This document shows, in pieces, positions 8,140-18,251 of a stretch of 64,000 nt of DNA. A program made the position numbers and the translations under genes. Origin of the DNA: HGM04593 sp045646845. GTDB lineage: Bacteria > Bacteroidota > Bacteroidia > Bacteroidales > Bacteroidaceae. The DNA lies in contig JAZRLO010000003.1 of NCBI GenBank assembly GCA_045646845.1, positions 1-64,000 of the forward strand. The letters run 5' to 3'. The notes below the pieces were generated by a model. It was given only the letters and a program-made list of their open reading frames with translations, was not told the DNA's origin and made no database searches. Position 1 is the first letter of the stretch. The number at the start of each line of letters is the position of its first letter.

Positions 8140-9105
8140 ATGAGAAAAAATCTGTTGTTGATGCTACTTGCTGTTGTCGGCACTGTTGCTGTAACAGCCC
8201 AGCAAAAGACCACGCTTAGTGCCTGTGTTTATGGTTATAGGGGAGAAAAAGTTTATTTCGACTGTATCCAGACTCCGCTCATAGCTCAGGAATTCTATAC
8301 GAACCCTGGCGAGGAGCATATTTATAGTTTTGAATGCGACAACCTTGTCTGTCTTACTATTAATGGCCGCACCAACGTGCTATTGCAGCCGGGTGACAGT
8401 CTGCACGTGGAGATGAACTACGACGGCAAGAATGTGAAGGTGGAGTACAGCGGTTCTGAGCGTGCCATAAACAATAATCGTCTAATGAAGGGTGTTGAGA
8501 ATATAAAACGCAGCCTGCGTTACAAGAATCAGCTTCTTGGTTGTGCAGCCCTTGACATAAAGCCCAAAGACCGTATAAATGATTCACGTACCCTTCTCGA
8601 TAAGGTAACTGCATTAATAGGCAGGAGTAAAGCAAGTGATGAGGCAAAAAAATATGTTATGGCAATGGTTGATTACGATGTCTATATGTCGTTCATCGAA
8701 TATCCTGTGATGTATGAGAGTGTCAGAGGAGTAAAGATAGCCGAGCAGGGTATCGGTGACTATTGGCATATAATGGACGGTTATGCTACCCGCAGTGATG
8801 CCGAGTCGTTGAAATGCCCGGAGTATGCAAGTCTTCTTATGCGCTATTGTTTCTATATGAAAGAAAAGATGTCAATGGAGAAGGGTGTGAAGTATAATAT
8901 GCCTAAGGTCCTGGAAGATATGTACAAGGAGATTGCTGAGTTCTATGAGGGTGAACAGCGTGACTTCCTTCTTTATACTCTACTCCGCAATTTCATAATG
9001 AATGGCCAGGAAATAGAGCGTGCAGATGTTCTGTACAAGGATTATCTTGAAAAGTATAATTGCAATCCATTCCATAAGAACCTTTTGGAGATGCTTTTGC
9101 AGTAA
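8140..9105 (+). CDS. Secreted DUF4369-like protein lacking a thioredoxin domain
   Basis: This 321-residue protein has a signal peptide (MRKNLLLMLLAVVGTVAV, cleaved near TAQQ). Its layout matches the N-terminal two thirds of the TlpA-like proteins downstream: a beta-rich N-terminal domain with LLQPGDSLHVEM, then a helical segment. It stops (YNCNPFHKNLLEMLLQ) where the thioredoxin fold of those proteins would begin. It is first in the SusCD operon, 24 bases before susC. It may be a periplasmic partner that binds but cannot reduce or oxidise. The DUF4369 relationship is judged by eye. The ATG at 8140 was preferred because the frame upstream of it (from 8083) is unlike a signal peptide. Confidence 0.75.
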   Translation: MRKNLLLMLLAVVGTVAVTAQQKTTLSACVYGYRGEKVYFDCIQTPLIAQEFYTNPGEEHIYSFECDNLVCLTINGRTNVLLQPGDSLHVEMNYDGKNVKVEYSGSERAINNNRLMKGVENIKRSLRYKNQLLGCAALDIKPKDRINDSRTLLDKVTALIGRSKASDEAKKYVMAMVDYDVYMSFIEYPVMYESVRGVKIAEQGIGDYWHIMDGYATRSDAESLKCPEYASLLMRYCFYMKEKMSMEKGVKYNMPKVLEDMYKEIAEFYEGEQRDFLLYTLLRNFIMNGQEIERADVLYKDYLEKYNCNPFHKNLLEMLLQ

Positions 9106-9129
9106 CGGTAATATAAACTATAAATGATT

Positions 9130-12100
9130 ATGAGAAGAACTCTTTATTGTTTCCAGTTGCTTTGCCGGGTATCGGTAGTTGCCCTTCTTTTGATGTTCAG
9201 CGCGACTTCCCTAAAGGCACAGGATGCTGCCAGTTGGAAGGAAAAGCCTGTGACATTGAGGGTCAGCAACCAACCTTTGGGTAAGGTGCTGGAGATGGTA
9301 GCGGAAGCAGTAAACGCAAAGATAGTTTTGCAGGATGTTTCGCTCTGGAATATAAACGAGCCTATAAGTCTTGCTGTAAAGGATAAACCGCTTGACAAAG
9401 TGTTGGGTGACTTGATAGGTGACCAGAATGTAAAGATAAGGTACGAAGGCTTCAACCAGATAATTGTTGAACCGGATGTAAAGGAAGACGAGTCAAAGGA
9501 ACAACTAAGTATTTCGGGTCAAGTCTTCGACAAAGATACAGGAGAGCCGCTTGTTGGTGCCACTGTACTCATAACGGACGGTACAGGCGATAACAAGGGC
9601 GCAAGAGGATGCCAGACAGACTTTGACGGAAAATTCAGTCTCCGTCTGAAAAAAAAGGAGTCTATAAGAATATCATATATCGGATATGAGACCGTGTCGA
9701 AACAGATTGTAAAGAGTGAGAACAATCTTGTGTTTGAGCTGAAACCGAGTGTCGAACTTGGCGAGGTTGTCGTTACCGGTATAAGCCGTCGCAGTAAGGA
9801 CAGCTTTACTGGAAATTACGTCGAAGTAAAGGGTGACGACCTGCGTAGGATGAGTCCGACCAATCTGCTCAAGGGTCTGCAGTTCTTTGATCCCAGTTTC
9901 AAGATTATTGAGAACAACAACACAGGTTCCGACCCTAATGCCGAACCCAATTTCCAGATTCGTGGTGACCAGTCGTTGGGCACTAAATCAATGAACAGCA
10001 TGGATCTTATGCTCGACAATGTATCGAGTCGTCCCAATACTCCGTTATTTGTACTCGATGGCTTTACGGTACCTATGAGCCGTATCCTTGACCTTGACCC
10101 GGAACGAGTTGAGAGTATTACTATCCTAAAGGATGCTGCGGCAACATCGGTATATGGTTCCCGTGCGGCAAACGGTGTGGTTGTTGTGGAAACCAAGGTA
10201 GCCCCTGACGGCGCATTGTCCGTCTCTTATAACGGAACAGTTACTGTGCAGACTCCCGATCTTACCGATTACAACATGATGGATGCTGCTACAAAACTCG
10301 AAACGGAGTGGCGTGCCGGTTTGTACGATCCCAACAACGCAGCCCACATGAACCTTTATAATAAGTATAGGCGTAATGTACTTGGCGGAGTCAATACCTA
10401 TTGGTTATCAAAGCCATTGCGTACGGCAATACAGCACCGTCATTCGGCAAGCGTTGCCGGCGGTACCGATGTGTTCCGTTATAGTCTTGACCTGAATGCC
10501 TCTATGCAGCCGGGTGTGATGAAGGGGTCTGATAACCAAACGGTTGGCGTGAACTTCAATATGACATACGTGAAGGAGAAGTTTACCATGCGTGCAAACA
10601 TTAGCTTGTCGGAATCGAACAGCGGAAACTCCCCCTATGGCTCTTTTTCACAATATACAAGGCTGAATCCCTATTATATACCCGAGGATGCCAACGGCCA
10701 TCAGCAGAAAGTTCTCGACAACAATACAGTAAGCGGACAGAGTACGATAATTACCAATCCGCTCTATGATGCAACGGTAGGAATAAAGGACCTTTCCAAT
10801 AGCCTGAACGTAACTACAAGTCTCAGCCTTGAATATATGATATTGAAGAATCTCCGTATTACGGAGCAGTTCTCTTATTCAAGGGGAATGGCCGGGACGG
10901 ACAAGTTCCTGCCTGCAGACCATACAAGTTTCGAACTCGAGGATGACCTTACACGTAAGGGAAGCTATTTCAAGAGCACCGGTAACATGTCATCGTGGTC
11001 GAGTAACCTTGGAATCAACTACAACCTTGTGTTGGATAGGCATCTTTTCAGCATTTTCGGAAACTGGACTATAAGTGAGGACAGGAATAATTATGTAAAC
11101 CTCTCGGCGACAGGCTATCCCGACCCGCACATGGATGACTTCATCTTCGGAAACAAGATGGAGACAAATATGAGCAATATCGGTAGTGAGAATATTTCGC
11201 GTTCTATCGGTCTCATAGGACAGTTCTCCTACAGCTACGATAATCGCTATTCTTTCGACTTCAACTTGAGCGGCGAGGCATCTTCACGTTATGCAAAGCA
11301 CGACCTTGTTCCCTTCTGGTCGGTCGGTGGACGTTGGAACGCGCACAACGAGAAATGGCTGAGGGGATATGTATCCAACCTTGTGTTCCGTGCAAGCTAT
11401 GGTATCACTGGTGAACAGAATTTCAGTCCTTCCGATGCCATTGAGTATTATAGCTTCTCAAGCACGATGCGTCCCTACAATTCTTTTCCGGTTCTTGGTG
11501 CTCTTCTTAGCGGTCTTAATAATACGGAACTGGGATGGGCAAAGACACATAACACCAGTCTGGCAGTTGATTTCGGTTTCTGGAAAAACCGTGTAAACGT
11601 TTCGCTCAACTATTACAACAACATAACAAAGGAGTTGTTGACTAACTATGACTTGGCTCCATCTACAGGTTTCCCAACGATGGTGATGAATGCCGGAGAG
11701 TTACAGAATAGGGGCTTTGACCTTTCGCTGAATGTCATTGCAGTCCAGAACCTGCGCAAACAGTTCTTCTGGACCATCAATGCCAATGCGAACCATAACC
11801 AGAACAAAATACGTAAGTTGTCCGATTATCTCAAGAAGGTCAACGAGGAGCAGATGAAGTCGGCTACGGCACCATTGCCACAGTATCGCGAGGGTGAATC
11901 GACAACAACGCTTTATGTAGTTCGCTCGCTGGGTGTTGATCCGGTAACAGGTAAGGAGGTCTATCTGAAACGTGACGGCACAAAGACTTTTGTATGGAAC
12001 GCGAACGACAAGGTGCCTGTAGGTGATACGAATCCAGTGATAAGCGGTACGGTATCTACAAGTATTAACTGGAAGGACCTGTCGTGTACACTGGGTTTCA

Positions 12101-12498
12101 CATACAAGTATGGTGGAGTCGTATATAATCAGACTCTTGTCGATAAGATAGAGAACCAGAATGTCGCATACAATCTTGATAACCGCGCAGGTCAGGGCCG
12201 CTGGGAGAAAGCCGGTGACGTGACACCATATGTGGGGTTCAGCCCAACCGGTGCAAATACTCCCGCAAGTACGCGCTTCATTATGGATGACAATGAAATA
12301 AGGTTTGCGACATTGAATATCGGATATAGGTTTACAGGAGAGGCTTTCAAGTTCTTGCGTCATGCCAATATCGATGTTCTTGCTTTGAACTTTACAACAA
12401 ACGACATTGCACGTATTTCGCCAATAAGAATGGAGCGCGGACTCGATTATCCGTTTGCACGTTCTTATACCTTGTCAATGTCAATAATGTTCCGATAA
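9130..12498 (+). CDS. SusC/RagA-family TonB-dependent transporter with STN domain
   Basis: This outer-membrane TonB-linked transporter of about 1122 residues should pair with the SusD below. After the signal peptide come an STN domain (about 35-115; VTLRVSNQPLGKVLEMV), a carboxypeptidase-regulatory-like domain (about 128-210; ISGQVFDKDTGEPLVGATV), a TonB box region (GEVVVTG), a plug (LDGFTVPMSRILDLDPERVE, then SVYGSRAANGVVVVETK) and a C-terminal barrel ending YTLSMSIMFR. The STN domain usually signals to a FecR-type anti-sigma factor, and none is encoded nearby. The start at 9130 was chosen over 9124 because GATTATG precedes several other starts here. Substrate unknown; peptides are plausible given the lipoprotein set. 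Confidence 0.95.
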   Translation: MRRTLYCFQLLCRVSVVALLLMFSATSLKAQDAASWKEKPVTLRVSNQPLGKVLEMVAEAVNAKIVLQDVSLWNINEPISLAVKDKPLDKVLGDLIGDQNVKIRYEGFNQIIVEPDVKEDESKEQLSISGQVFDKDTGEPLVGATVLITDGTGDNKGARGCQTDFDGKFSLRLKKKESIRISYIGYETVSKQIVKSENNLVFELKPSVELGEVVVTGISRRSKDSFTGNYVEVKGDDLRRMSPTNLLKGLQFFDPSFKIIENNNTGSDPNAEPNFQIRGDQSLGTKSMNSMDLMLDNVSSRPNTPLFVLDGFTVPMSRILDLDPERVESITILKDAAATSVYGSRAANGVVVVETKVAPDGALSVSYNGTVTVQTPDLTDYNMMDAATKLETEWRAGLYDPNNAAHMNLYNKYRRNVLGGVNTYWLSKPLRTAIQHRHSASVAGGTDVFRYSLDLNASMQPGVMKGSDNQTVGVNFNMTYVKEKFTMRANISLSESNSGNSPYGSFSQYTRLNPYYIPEDANGHQQKVLDNNTVSGQSTIITNPLYDATVGIKDLSNSLNVTTSLSLEYMILKNLRITEQFSYSRGMAGTDKFLPADHTSFELEDDLTRKGSYFKSTGNMSSWSSNLGINYNLVLDRHLFSIFGNWTISEDRNNYVNLSATGYPDPHMDDFIFGNKMETNMSNIGSENISRSIGLIGQFSYSYDNRYSFDFNLSGEASSRYAKHDLVPFWSVGGRWNAHNEKWLRGYVSNLVFRASYGITGEQNFSPSDAIEYYSFSSTMRPYNSFPVLGALLSGLNNTELGWAKTHNTSLAVDFGFWKNRVNVSLNYYNNITKELLTNYDLAPSTGFPTMVMNAGELQNRGFDLSLNVIAVQNLRKQFFWTINANANHNQNKIRKLSDYLKKVNEEQMKSATAPLPQYREGESTTTLYVVRSLGVDPVTGKEVYLKRDGTKTFVWNANDKVPVGDTNPVISGTVSTSINWKDLSCTLGFTYKYGGVVYNQTLVDKIENQNVAYNLDNRAGQGRWEKAGDVTPYVGFSPTGANTPASTRFIMDDNEIRFATLNIGYRFTGEAFKFLRHANIDVLALNFTTNDIARISPIRMERGLDYPFARSYTLSMSIMFR

Positions 12499-12513
12499 TA
12501 TAAAATAAGAGAA

Positions 12514-13941
12514 ATGAAAAAGACAAAATATATAATCCTTGCCAGTCTTGTAGGTATGCTTTCTCTTGCTTCCTGTTCTGATTGGCTTGATGTGACCCCG
12601 AATACCGATGTGCCGGCAAAGGAACTGTTTACTACAGAGAACGGCTACGAAAGCGCTCTTGCAGGCTTGTATATAACTATGACTGATGAGAATACTTACG
12701 GCAAGAATCTCAGTTTTGGCCTGGTGGAGCAGCTTGCGCAGATGTACGATAAACTGCCCGACGGAACTACAAACCGTAACAGCGTATATATATATGACCG
12801 GGAGACAAGCGGTGCCTATAATACTAAGGGTGTGCTTGCCAACGTTTGGCAGTCACAATACAATATCATAGCCAATGCGAATAACCTGCTCAAATGGTGG
12901 GAGTATAATGGTGATGTTGTTCTGGTGGATACTGTAATGCGTAGAATGATACGTGGTGAGGCTCTTGCCTTGCGTGCATTCCTGCACTTCGATCTGTTGC
13001 GCGGTTGGGGCCCTATGGACTATGCCGGCAGCGATGCTGCTATGGAAATGAAATGTATTCCATACCGTACGGTTGCCGACCATTCCAAACAACCGTTACT
13101 GCCGGCAAAGGTGGTTCTGGATTGCATAATCAAGGATCTCAAGGAAGCCAGCGAGTATATGAGCTATGAAAAGGATGTTGACTTGAGCGACAAAATGAAT
13201 GGAAGACATTTTCGCATGAACTATCATGCTATAAATGCACTTCTGGCGCGTGTCTATAGCTATGCAGGTGAGAAAGATAGTGCAGCGATGTATGCCAGAA
13301 TGGTTATTGATGAGTGCGGTCTTGAACTACAGAGCGGTAACGACAATGACCCTGTATTGTCAAAAGAACTGATATTCGGGTTGAATATGCATGAGTTGGA
13401 GGATAATATGTCTGATTATTTCTCATTGGGAGATAAGATAAACACCAAATACTATCTTGATATCTCCACTCTCAACTCAATATATGAGACAGTAGGTAAT
13501 GAGAGTGAAGATATGCGTGCCAAGGGTACTGCATTTTACAGGAACAACGAATTGCAGTATGCTATCTCTTTGAAGTATATCGAGAATGACAATGAGGTTA
13601 TTCCTCTGATACGTCTTCCCGAAATGTACTACATCGCGTGTGAGGCTTCTGATGGCGATGAAGCAGCCATGTATATAAACAGTGTACGTAACAAGCGAGG
13701 TATTTCCAAGGCAAAGGATGTGCAGTGCGATACCGAGGAGATGCGTATAACTGCCCTAAACAAGGAGTATCGCAAGGAGTTTTATGCCGAAGGACAATAT
13801 TTCTGGTTCCTGAAGACCCACGGCATCACGGGAACATTGGCGCATAGTCCCGAGGTAACGCTCGTGGAAGAGAATTTCGTATTCCCATTGCCTGATGCAG
13901 AAGTTGAATATGGCTGGACGCAGGACGGTGAGGAAGAATAA
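12514..13941 (+). CDS. RagB/SusD-family surface lipoprotein
   Basis: SusD-like proteins form the lid over a SusC barrel and capture substrate at the cell surface. This 475-residue protein has a lipoprotein signal (LSLASC, Cys about 21) followed by SDWLDVTPNTDVPAKELF, the characteristic SusD/RagB opening. It also has the helical TPR region (GEALALRAFLHFDLLRGWG) and the RLPEMYYIACEA segment near the C-terminus. It starts 15 bases after susC, so the two are cotranscribed. Confidence 0.95.
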   Translation: MKKTKYIILASLVGMLSLASCSDWLDVTPNTDVPAKELFTTENGYESALAGLYITMTDENTYGKNLSFGLVEQLAQMYDKLPDGTTNRNSVYIYDRETSGAYNTKGVLANVWQSQYNIIANANNLLKWWEYNGDVVLVDTVMRRMIRGEALALRAFLHFDLLRGWGPMDYAGSDAAMEMKCIPYRTVADHSKQPLLPAKVVLDCIIKDLKEASEYMSYEKDVDLSDKMNGRHFRMNYHAINALLARVYSYAGEKDSAAMYARMVIDECGLELQSGNDNDPVLSKELIFGLNMHELEDNMSDYFSLGDKINTKYYLDISTLNSIYETVGNESEDMRAKGTAFYRNNELQYAISLKYIENDNEVIPLIRLPEMYYIACEASDGDEAAMYINSVRNKRGISKAKDVQCDTEEMRITALNKEYRKEFYAEGQYFWFLKTHGITGTLAHSPEVTLVEENFVFPLPDAEVEYGWTQDGEEE

Positions 13942-13991
13942 GATAAAATGGAGTATTATATAATATGCGTTCAAACAAGATACAAAAAGAT

Positions 13992-15341
13992 ATGAAAAAC
14001 AGGATTCATTATATACTTTGGCTTCTCGGTCTTCCATTGCTGTTTACAGCCTGTGAAGAAAATGAACCAGAGCTTTTCGACAAGGATGCCAATGGAGCAT
14101 ATTTCGACTATGAATATTCGACCGATTTTGAAAAAACTCTGAATTTTGGTGAACATATTGTGGGTAATCCCGATACTGTTACAGTTTTATTGAGAGTAAA
14201 GTTGCTCGGTTATCTTATGGATGAGACCCGCACACTTTCGGTGAAGACCAAAGAGGTTGAGGGCTACGAGCCAGCCGATGTTACAATCGATGAGGTAGTG
14301 TTTTCCGGCAGGGAGTATGAGAAGGATATAGAAATAAAGGTAAGACGTCCCGAAATTGAGGATTCTGTCTATGCTATATGTATATACCTGGACGGTAGTG
14401 GTGATATAGGTTCCGGAATAGAAGGAAAGAATGAAGTAAATCTCTATGTTACAGAGTCCTATGAAAAGCCAGAAGTGTGGTATAGCCATATGGATACATA
14501 TCTCGGTGAGTGGACAAAGGAAAAACATATATTCCTGGCCAATCATACCGGCGACAATCATTTCTATTCTGCTCTTTTTGACAGCAATTCTGGAATGCAT
14601 ATTTTCGATTCGATTCTTGCACTTAATGTCAGTGCTGTGAATGCTCTGCTTGCAGAGAGCCCGGAAGAACCGTTGAGCGTTGCTCTCCCGATACTCAAGG
14701 AGACAGACTATCCGGCATACACCGAACCATATTTCTGGAAAGAGTATGAGCACCTTCTTGGAATGTTTAGAGCGAACAAGTTCTGTCGTTTCACTACAAT
14801 GCTCGGAGGTTCAACAACAAAGGATATTGCAGCAATGTATGCCGGCGATGCGGCAACGCAGAGCATGGAGGATGTGTCCGACGATTTCCATAAGGATGAT
14901 GTCCTATATATGCTGAACGAGTATTATAATTATGCTTTGTCGGGCCTGCCCATTTCGGAGTACAAGAATTTGTGTTGGGTAGAGATAAAGAACAGCGTGA
15001 ACTACAGGGTAAGGATTCCGTTCTGGTGGGAAGATTCCAAGGCTCTGGGAACAGCCGCTATTGTGAAGAAATATTTCGGCGAGTACAAGGACGACAAGTA
15101 TCAGTTCATGCTTAAGACTATGCTGAAGGAAGACGGTGCAGAGAACTTCATAGCAGAGTCCATCTTCCCATTTGTATATAACACGGTGAGCGGTACATAT
15201 GAGTGGGACAACTCTTCATTCGGAACCAAACAACTCGCGGGTGAAGAACGACTGAAAGAGTGCTACCGTATCATAAAGGCTGCGAACGACAAGCGTCCTT
15301 TGTCAAGAAGGTTTGACATTCCCGAGGTTGAACTTGACTGA
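13992..15341 (+). CDS. DUF4843-type surface lipoprotein
   Basis: A 449-residue lipoprotein (LLFTACEENEPELF) with the layout of DUF4843 proteins: an N-terminal Ig-like part (NGAYFDYEYSTDF, then DTVTVLLRVKLLGY) and a longer C-terminal region. This family commonly follows susD in loci that also encode a PKD-like lipoprotein and TlpA proteins, and probably adds substrate contacts at the SusCD surface. The ATG at 13992 gives a proper signal peptide; an upstream in-frame ATG at 13965 adds a short polar extension. Confidence 0.8.
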   Translation: MKNRIHYILWLLGLPLLFTACEENEPELFDKDANGAYFDYEYSTDFEKTLNFGEHIVGNPDTVTVLLRVKLLGYLMDETRTLSVKTKEVEGYEPADVTIDEVVFSGREYEKDIEIKVRRPEIEDSVYAICIYLDGSGDIGSGIEGKNEVNLYVTESYEKPEVWYSHMDTYLGEWTKEKHIFLANHTGDNHFYSALFDSNSGMHIFDSILALNVSAVNALLAESPEEPLSVALPILKETDYPAYTEPYFWKEYEHLLGMFRANKFCRFTTMLGGSTTKDIAAMYAGDAATQSMEDVSDDFHKDDVLYMLNEYYNYALSGLPISEYKNLCWVEIKNSVNYRVRIPFWWEDSKALGTAAIVKKYFGEYKDDKYQFMLKTMLKEDGAENFIAESIFPFVYNTVSGTYEWDNSSFGTKQLAGEERLKECYRIIKAANDKRPLSRRFDIPEVELD

Positions 15342-15382
15342 ATATAAGAGACAGTAACAACAATTATTGAATTGAGAGTATT

Positions 15383-17113
15383 ATGAAAAAGATATCATCA
15401 CTTCTATTGTCAGTGCTCATGTTGACTGCATGCTACGAGGACTTGGGCAACTACGATTATAAGTTGGACTTGATGAACGAGATAACATCTGTGACATTTA
15501 CACCCTCCATAGTGATGTCTGCCAGTGGCAATGTCATTGAAGTGCAACAAGCATTGGACGAAAATGACAGACTGCGTCGTATTGATGCTGTCGTGGAGCA
15601 GACACTTGCCAAGGACCTCGAGGAACTCGACTTCTATTGGTGCAGGTCATATACAGATGAGGCTGGTAAAGGTGTCAAGGATACCATCATGTCAAAAGGT
15701 TTCCTCGAGTTCGACCTCCCTGTCGGGAAGGCCATGACATACAATATTTTCCTGAGAATTCACGACAGGACCACCGATTTGTCGCACTATTCTTCGTTCA
15801 AGATAAGTACGCGACCGGTGTTCAAGAACAGTCTCTTTGTAATGCATGGTAGCGAGGGTAATCGCAAGATAGGCAATATCGAAGTCATCGGCAACGAGAC
15901 AAAAATATATACCGATGTGAAAACCGTAACCAAGGACAACAATCATTATGAGAATTCCACAGGTTTTGGTTATACCACTTATATGGACGTGCCCGAGAAC
16001 CTTGCGAACATCGCTGTAACATCGTCACTGACTCTCTATAGCAGTAATGGCGAGACAAAAGCATATGATCCTCATGGCATGAGAGTTAAATATACCTCTC
16101 CGCAGATATTCAAACCCGAGAGTGAGAACTTTTCATACCGTAGGACTATGCAGACCGGTGACCCTAGCAATTATACACAATACAAAGTTGTTCTCACCGA
16201 TAACGGCGAGGTGTATGTTGGCAATTATGTGCATGCCCTTTACAAGCCGGGCTTTGGTTGTGAGGAAAATCCCGACCTTTCTCACCAGGCCGATTACGAG
16301 ATTACAGCAGCAACAATCACACACAACCGTTTCCTCTTCTGGGACGCAAAGAACAGCCGTTTCCTCTATTCGTCAAAGGAGGACAAGGGATTTGCCATTG
16401 ACGAAGCAAGGTCTATCAGAAACAGCTACATCTCTATGAATCCGTTGCTCGATGCCAATGTGCGTTTCGACGGGTTGCAGAACTCGCCGGTGGGTATGAC
16501 GGCTGTAATGGGTTATATCAACTACCGTGATAGCTACGACCAACAGAATGCCTACTTTATCTTTAAGAACGAGGCAAACGGCAACTATTACCGTTACGAG
16601 CTCCAGAAACAGGAGATTGGTGATGGCAGTAAGGTTGGTGCAGCACGTGGTGCCGATGCGCATCAGGATACGGATGAGCGTTCGGCTTATAGGATTATCA
16701 GTGAAAAGCGTCTTGATAATCTTACAACCGACAACATGTCAACCATAACATACAACTCCTGGTTCACGACAACAAACCTCTTCTTTGCCGAGGGTAATAC
16801 TGTCTATCGTTACAATGTCTCCAACGGCGACAAGTTTGTTGTTTACAAGGCACCTGAGGGTTACGATGTCACCATGATAAAATTCAGGACCGAGGAGTCT
16901 TCTGTTTTCAGTGACGATCTTGGCTTGTATATGAACATAGTTATGTTCAACGGAACAAACGGTGCCATAGGCGAGATAAAGTTCACAACCTCGGCCGACC
17001 TTGACAATGACTACGAACCATTGTTCTACGACAGGGACAATGAGGGTAATCTATGGGGCGAAATAAAGGATATACAGTTCGTGAACGACTATGTTTACAA
17101 GATGGTTTACTAA
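15383..17113 (+). CDS. PKD-like family surface lipoprotein
   Basis: This 576-residue protein has a lipoprotein signal (LLSVLMLTAC) followed by YEDLGNYDYKLD, the opening typical of the PKD-like lipoproteins found in SusCD/DUF4843 operons. The rest is beta-rich, with repeated aromatic segments that may form a propeller-like surface domain. Its exact role is unknown; by position it is the fourth outer-membrane component of this uptake complex. The next gene starts 13 bases on. Confidence 0.8.
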   Translation: MKKISSLLLSVLMLTACYEDLGNYDYKLDLMNEITSVTFTPSIVMSASGNVIEVQQALDENDRLRRIDAVVEQTLAKDLEELDFYWCRSYTDEAGKGVKDTIMSKGFLEFDLPVGKAMTYNIFLRIHDRTTDLSHYSSFKISTRPVFKNSLFVMHGSEGNRKIGNIEVIGNETKIYTDVKTVTKDNNHYENSTGFGYTTYMDVPENLANIAVTSSLTLYSSNGETKAYDPHGMRVKYTSPQIFKPESENFSYRRTMQTGDPSNYTQYKVVLTDNGEVYVGNYVHALYKPGFGCEENPDLSHQADYEITAATITHNRFLFWDAKNSRFLYSSKEDKGFAIDEARSIRNSYISMNPLLDANVRFDGLQNSPVGMTAVMGYINYRDSYDQQNAYFIFKNEANGNYYRYELQKQEIGDGSKVGAARGADAHQDTDERSAYRIISEKRLDNLTTDNMSTITYNSWFTTTNLFFAEGNTVYRYNVSNGDKFVVYKAPEGYDVTMIKFRTEESSVFSDDLGLYMNIVMFNGTNGAIGEIKFTTSADLDNDYEPLFYDRDNEGNLWGEIKDIQFVNDYVYKMVY

Positions 17114-17126
17114 GAATTTCAAAAGT

Positions 17127-18227
17127 ATGAAAAAAGGAGTAATATTAACACTGCTCGTTGTCCTCTGTGCAACGGTTTCGTTCGCACAGAGCAATATGGT
17201 AACTGTGAAAGGAAAGATAGAGGGAATAAAGAAAGGTCGTCTCTATATGCTTACACGTTCATCTGAGGACAAAACCGATACATTGGGCTTCTGCGATTTC
17301 AAGAGAGGGAAATTTGAATTGAATGCAGCACTCAATGAACCGATGGTTACTCAGCTTGTAGTAGAGGGATTTTCGGGCGGTTTCATGTTGCTTGCAGAAC
17401 CCGGTATAGAATATAACGCTTTGTTGAGCGATAACGATAGCTTTTTTATAAAGGGTGGTTCCTTGAATGAGGATTATGCTGCCCATATGAGGGTATCCGA
17501 TTCATTGAATGTTGTTATTGCCGGCCTCAAGGAACGTTATGACTCATTGCGCGCCGGGAGAAAATTCCGTAGCGCAAGTCTTGTCAACGACACCCTCCGT
17601 GTCGCCCAAGAGTCTCTCCGACAGCTTACCACAGCATTTCTTGGCAACAACGATAACCTGATATCGGCATATACTGTATATTCAAATATCGCTATGCGTG
17701 ATATGGGCCTGGGGGAAACAAGAAAGATGTATAATTCTTTGGGCCCGGGTGCTAAAGTAACACAGTATGGCCGAATGATAAAGGAACGTATCGATCGTCT
17801 GGCGCGTACAGCAGGAGGTGCAAAGGCTCCCGATTTTACACTTTACGATGTTAATGGGAACTCTGTTACAATGAGTTCTGTAAAAGGGAAAATAAAGATT
17901 GTCGATTTCTGGGCAAGTTGGTGTGGCCCTTGCCGCCTTAATAATCCGGCATTGAGGAAATTGTACGATGAGTTCCATGAGAAAGGCCTGGAAATAATAG
18001 GCGTTTCGCTCGATACCGACAAGGTTGCTTGGGAGAAGGCTATAAAGAAAGACGGCCTTGTGTGGGTAAATATATCGTCGCTCAAGGGATGGGAGTGTGA
18101 TGTAGTGCGCCTTTATAATATAACAGGTGTTCCATCGCTCTTTATTCTCGACGAATATAATAATATTATGGCAACAGGTCTCCGTGATGAACAGTTGAGA
18201 ACATTCCTCGAAGAGAACCTGGAATAA
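17127..18227 (+). CDS. TlpA-like thiol-disulfide protein (CGPC)
   Basis: This 366-residue periplasmic thioredoxin-fold protein has a signal peptide (VVLCATVSFAQ), an N-terminal DUF4369-like domain (about 25-120), a helical linker and a C-terminal thioredoxin domain. The redox motif WASWCGPC has its cysteines at residues 266 and 269. The cis-Pro region is also present (GVPSLFILDE). Proteins of this type reduce or oxidise disulfides outside the inner membrane. It is the first of three consecutive TlpA-like genes, so redox handling of imported material or of the importer itself is a reasonable inference. Confidence 0.9.
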   Translation: MKKGVILTLLVVLCATVSFAQSNMVTVKGKIEGIKKGRLYMLTRSSEDKTDTLGFCDFKRGKFELNAALNEPMVTQLVVEGFSGGFMLLAEPGIEYNALLSDNDSFFIKGGSLNEDYAAHMRVSDSLNVVIAGLKERYDSLRAGRKFRSASLVNDTLRVAQESLRQLTTAFLGNNDNLISAYTVYSNIAMRDMGLGETRKMYNSLGPGAKVTQYGRMIKERIDRLARTAGGAKAPDFTLYDVNGNSVTMSSVKGKIKIVDFWASWCGPCRLNNPALRKLYDEFHEKGLEIIGVSLDTDKVAWEKAIKKDGLVWVNISSLKGWECDVVRLYNITGVPSLFILDEYNNIMATGLRDEQLRTFLEENLE

Positions 18228-18251
18228 TCAGAAAATCAATACATTTATATA

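Noticed and set aside
14187..14753. A 188-codon minus-strand frame inside the DUF4843-type gene
   Set aside because: It is opposite a lipoprotein gene in a tight operon, with no start context or motif of its own.
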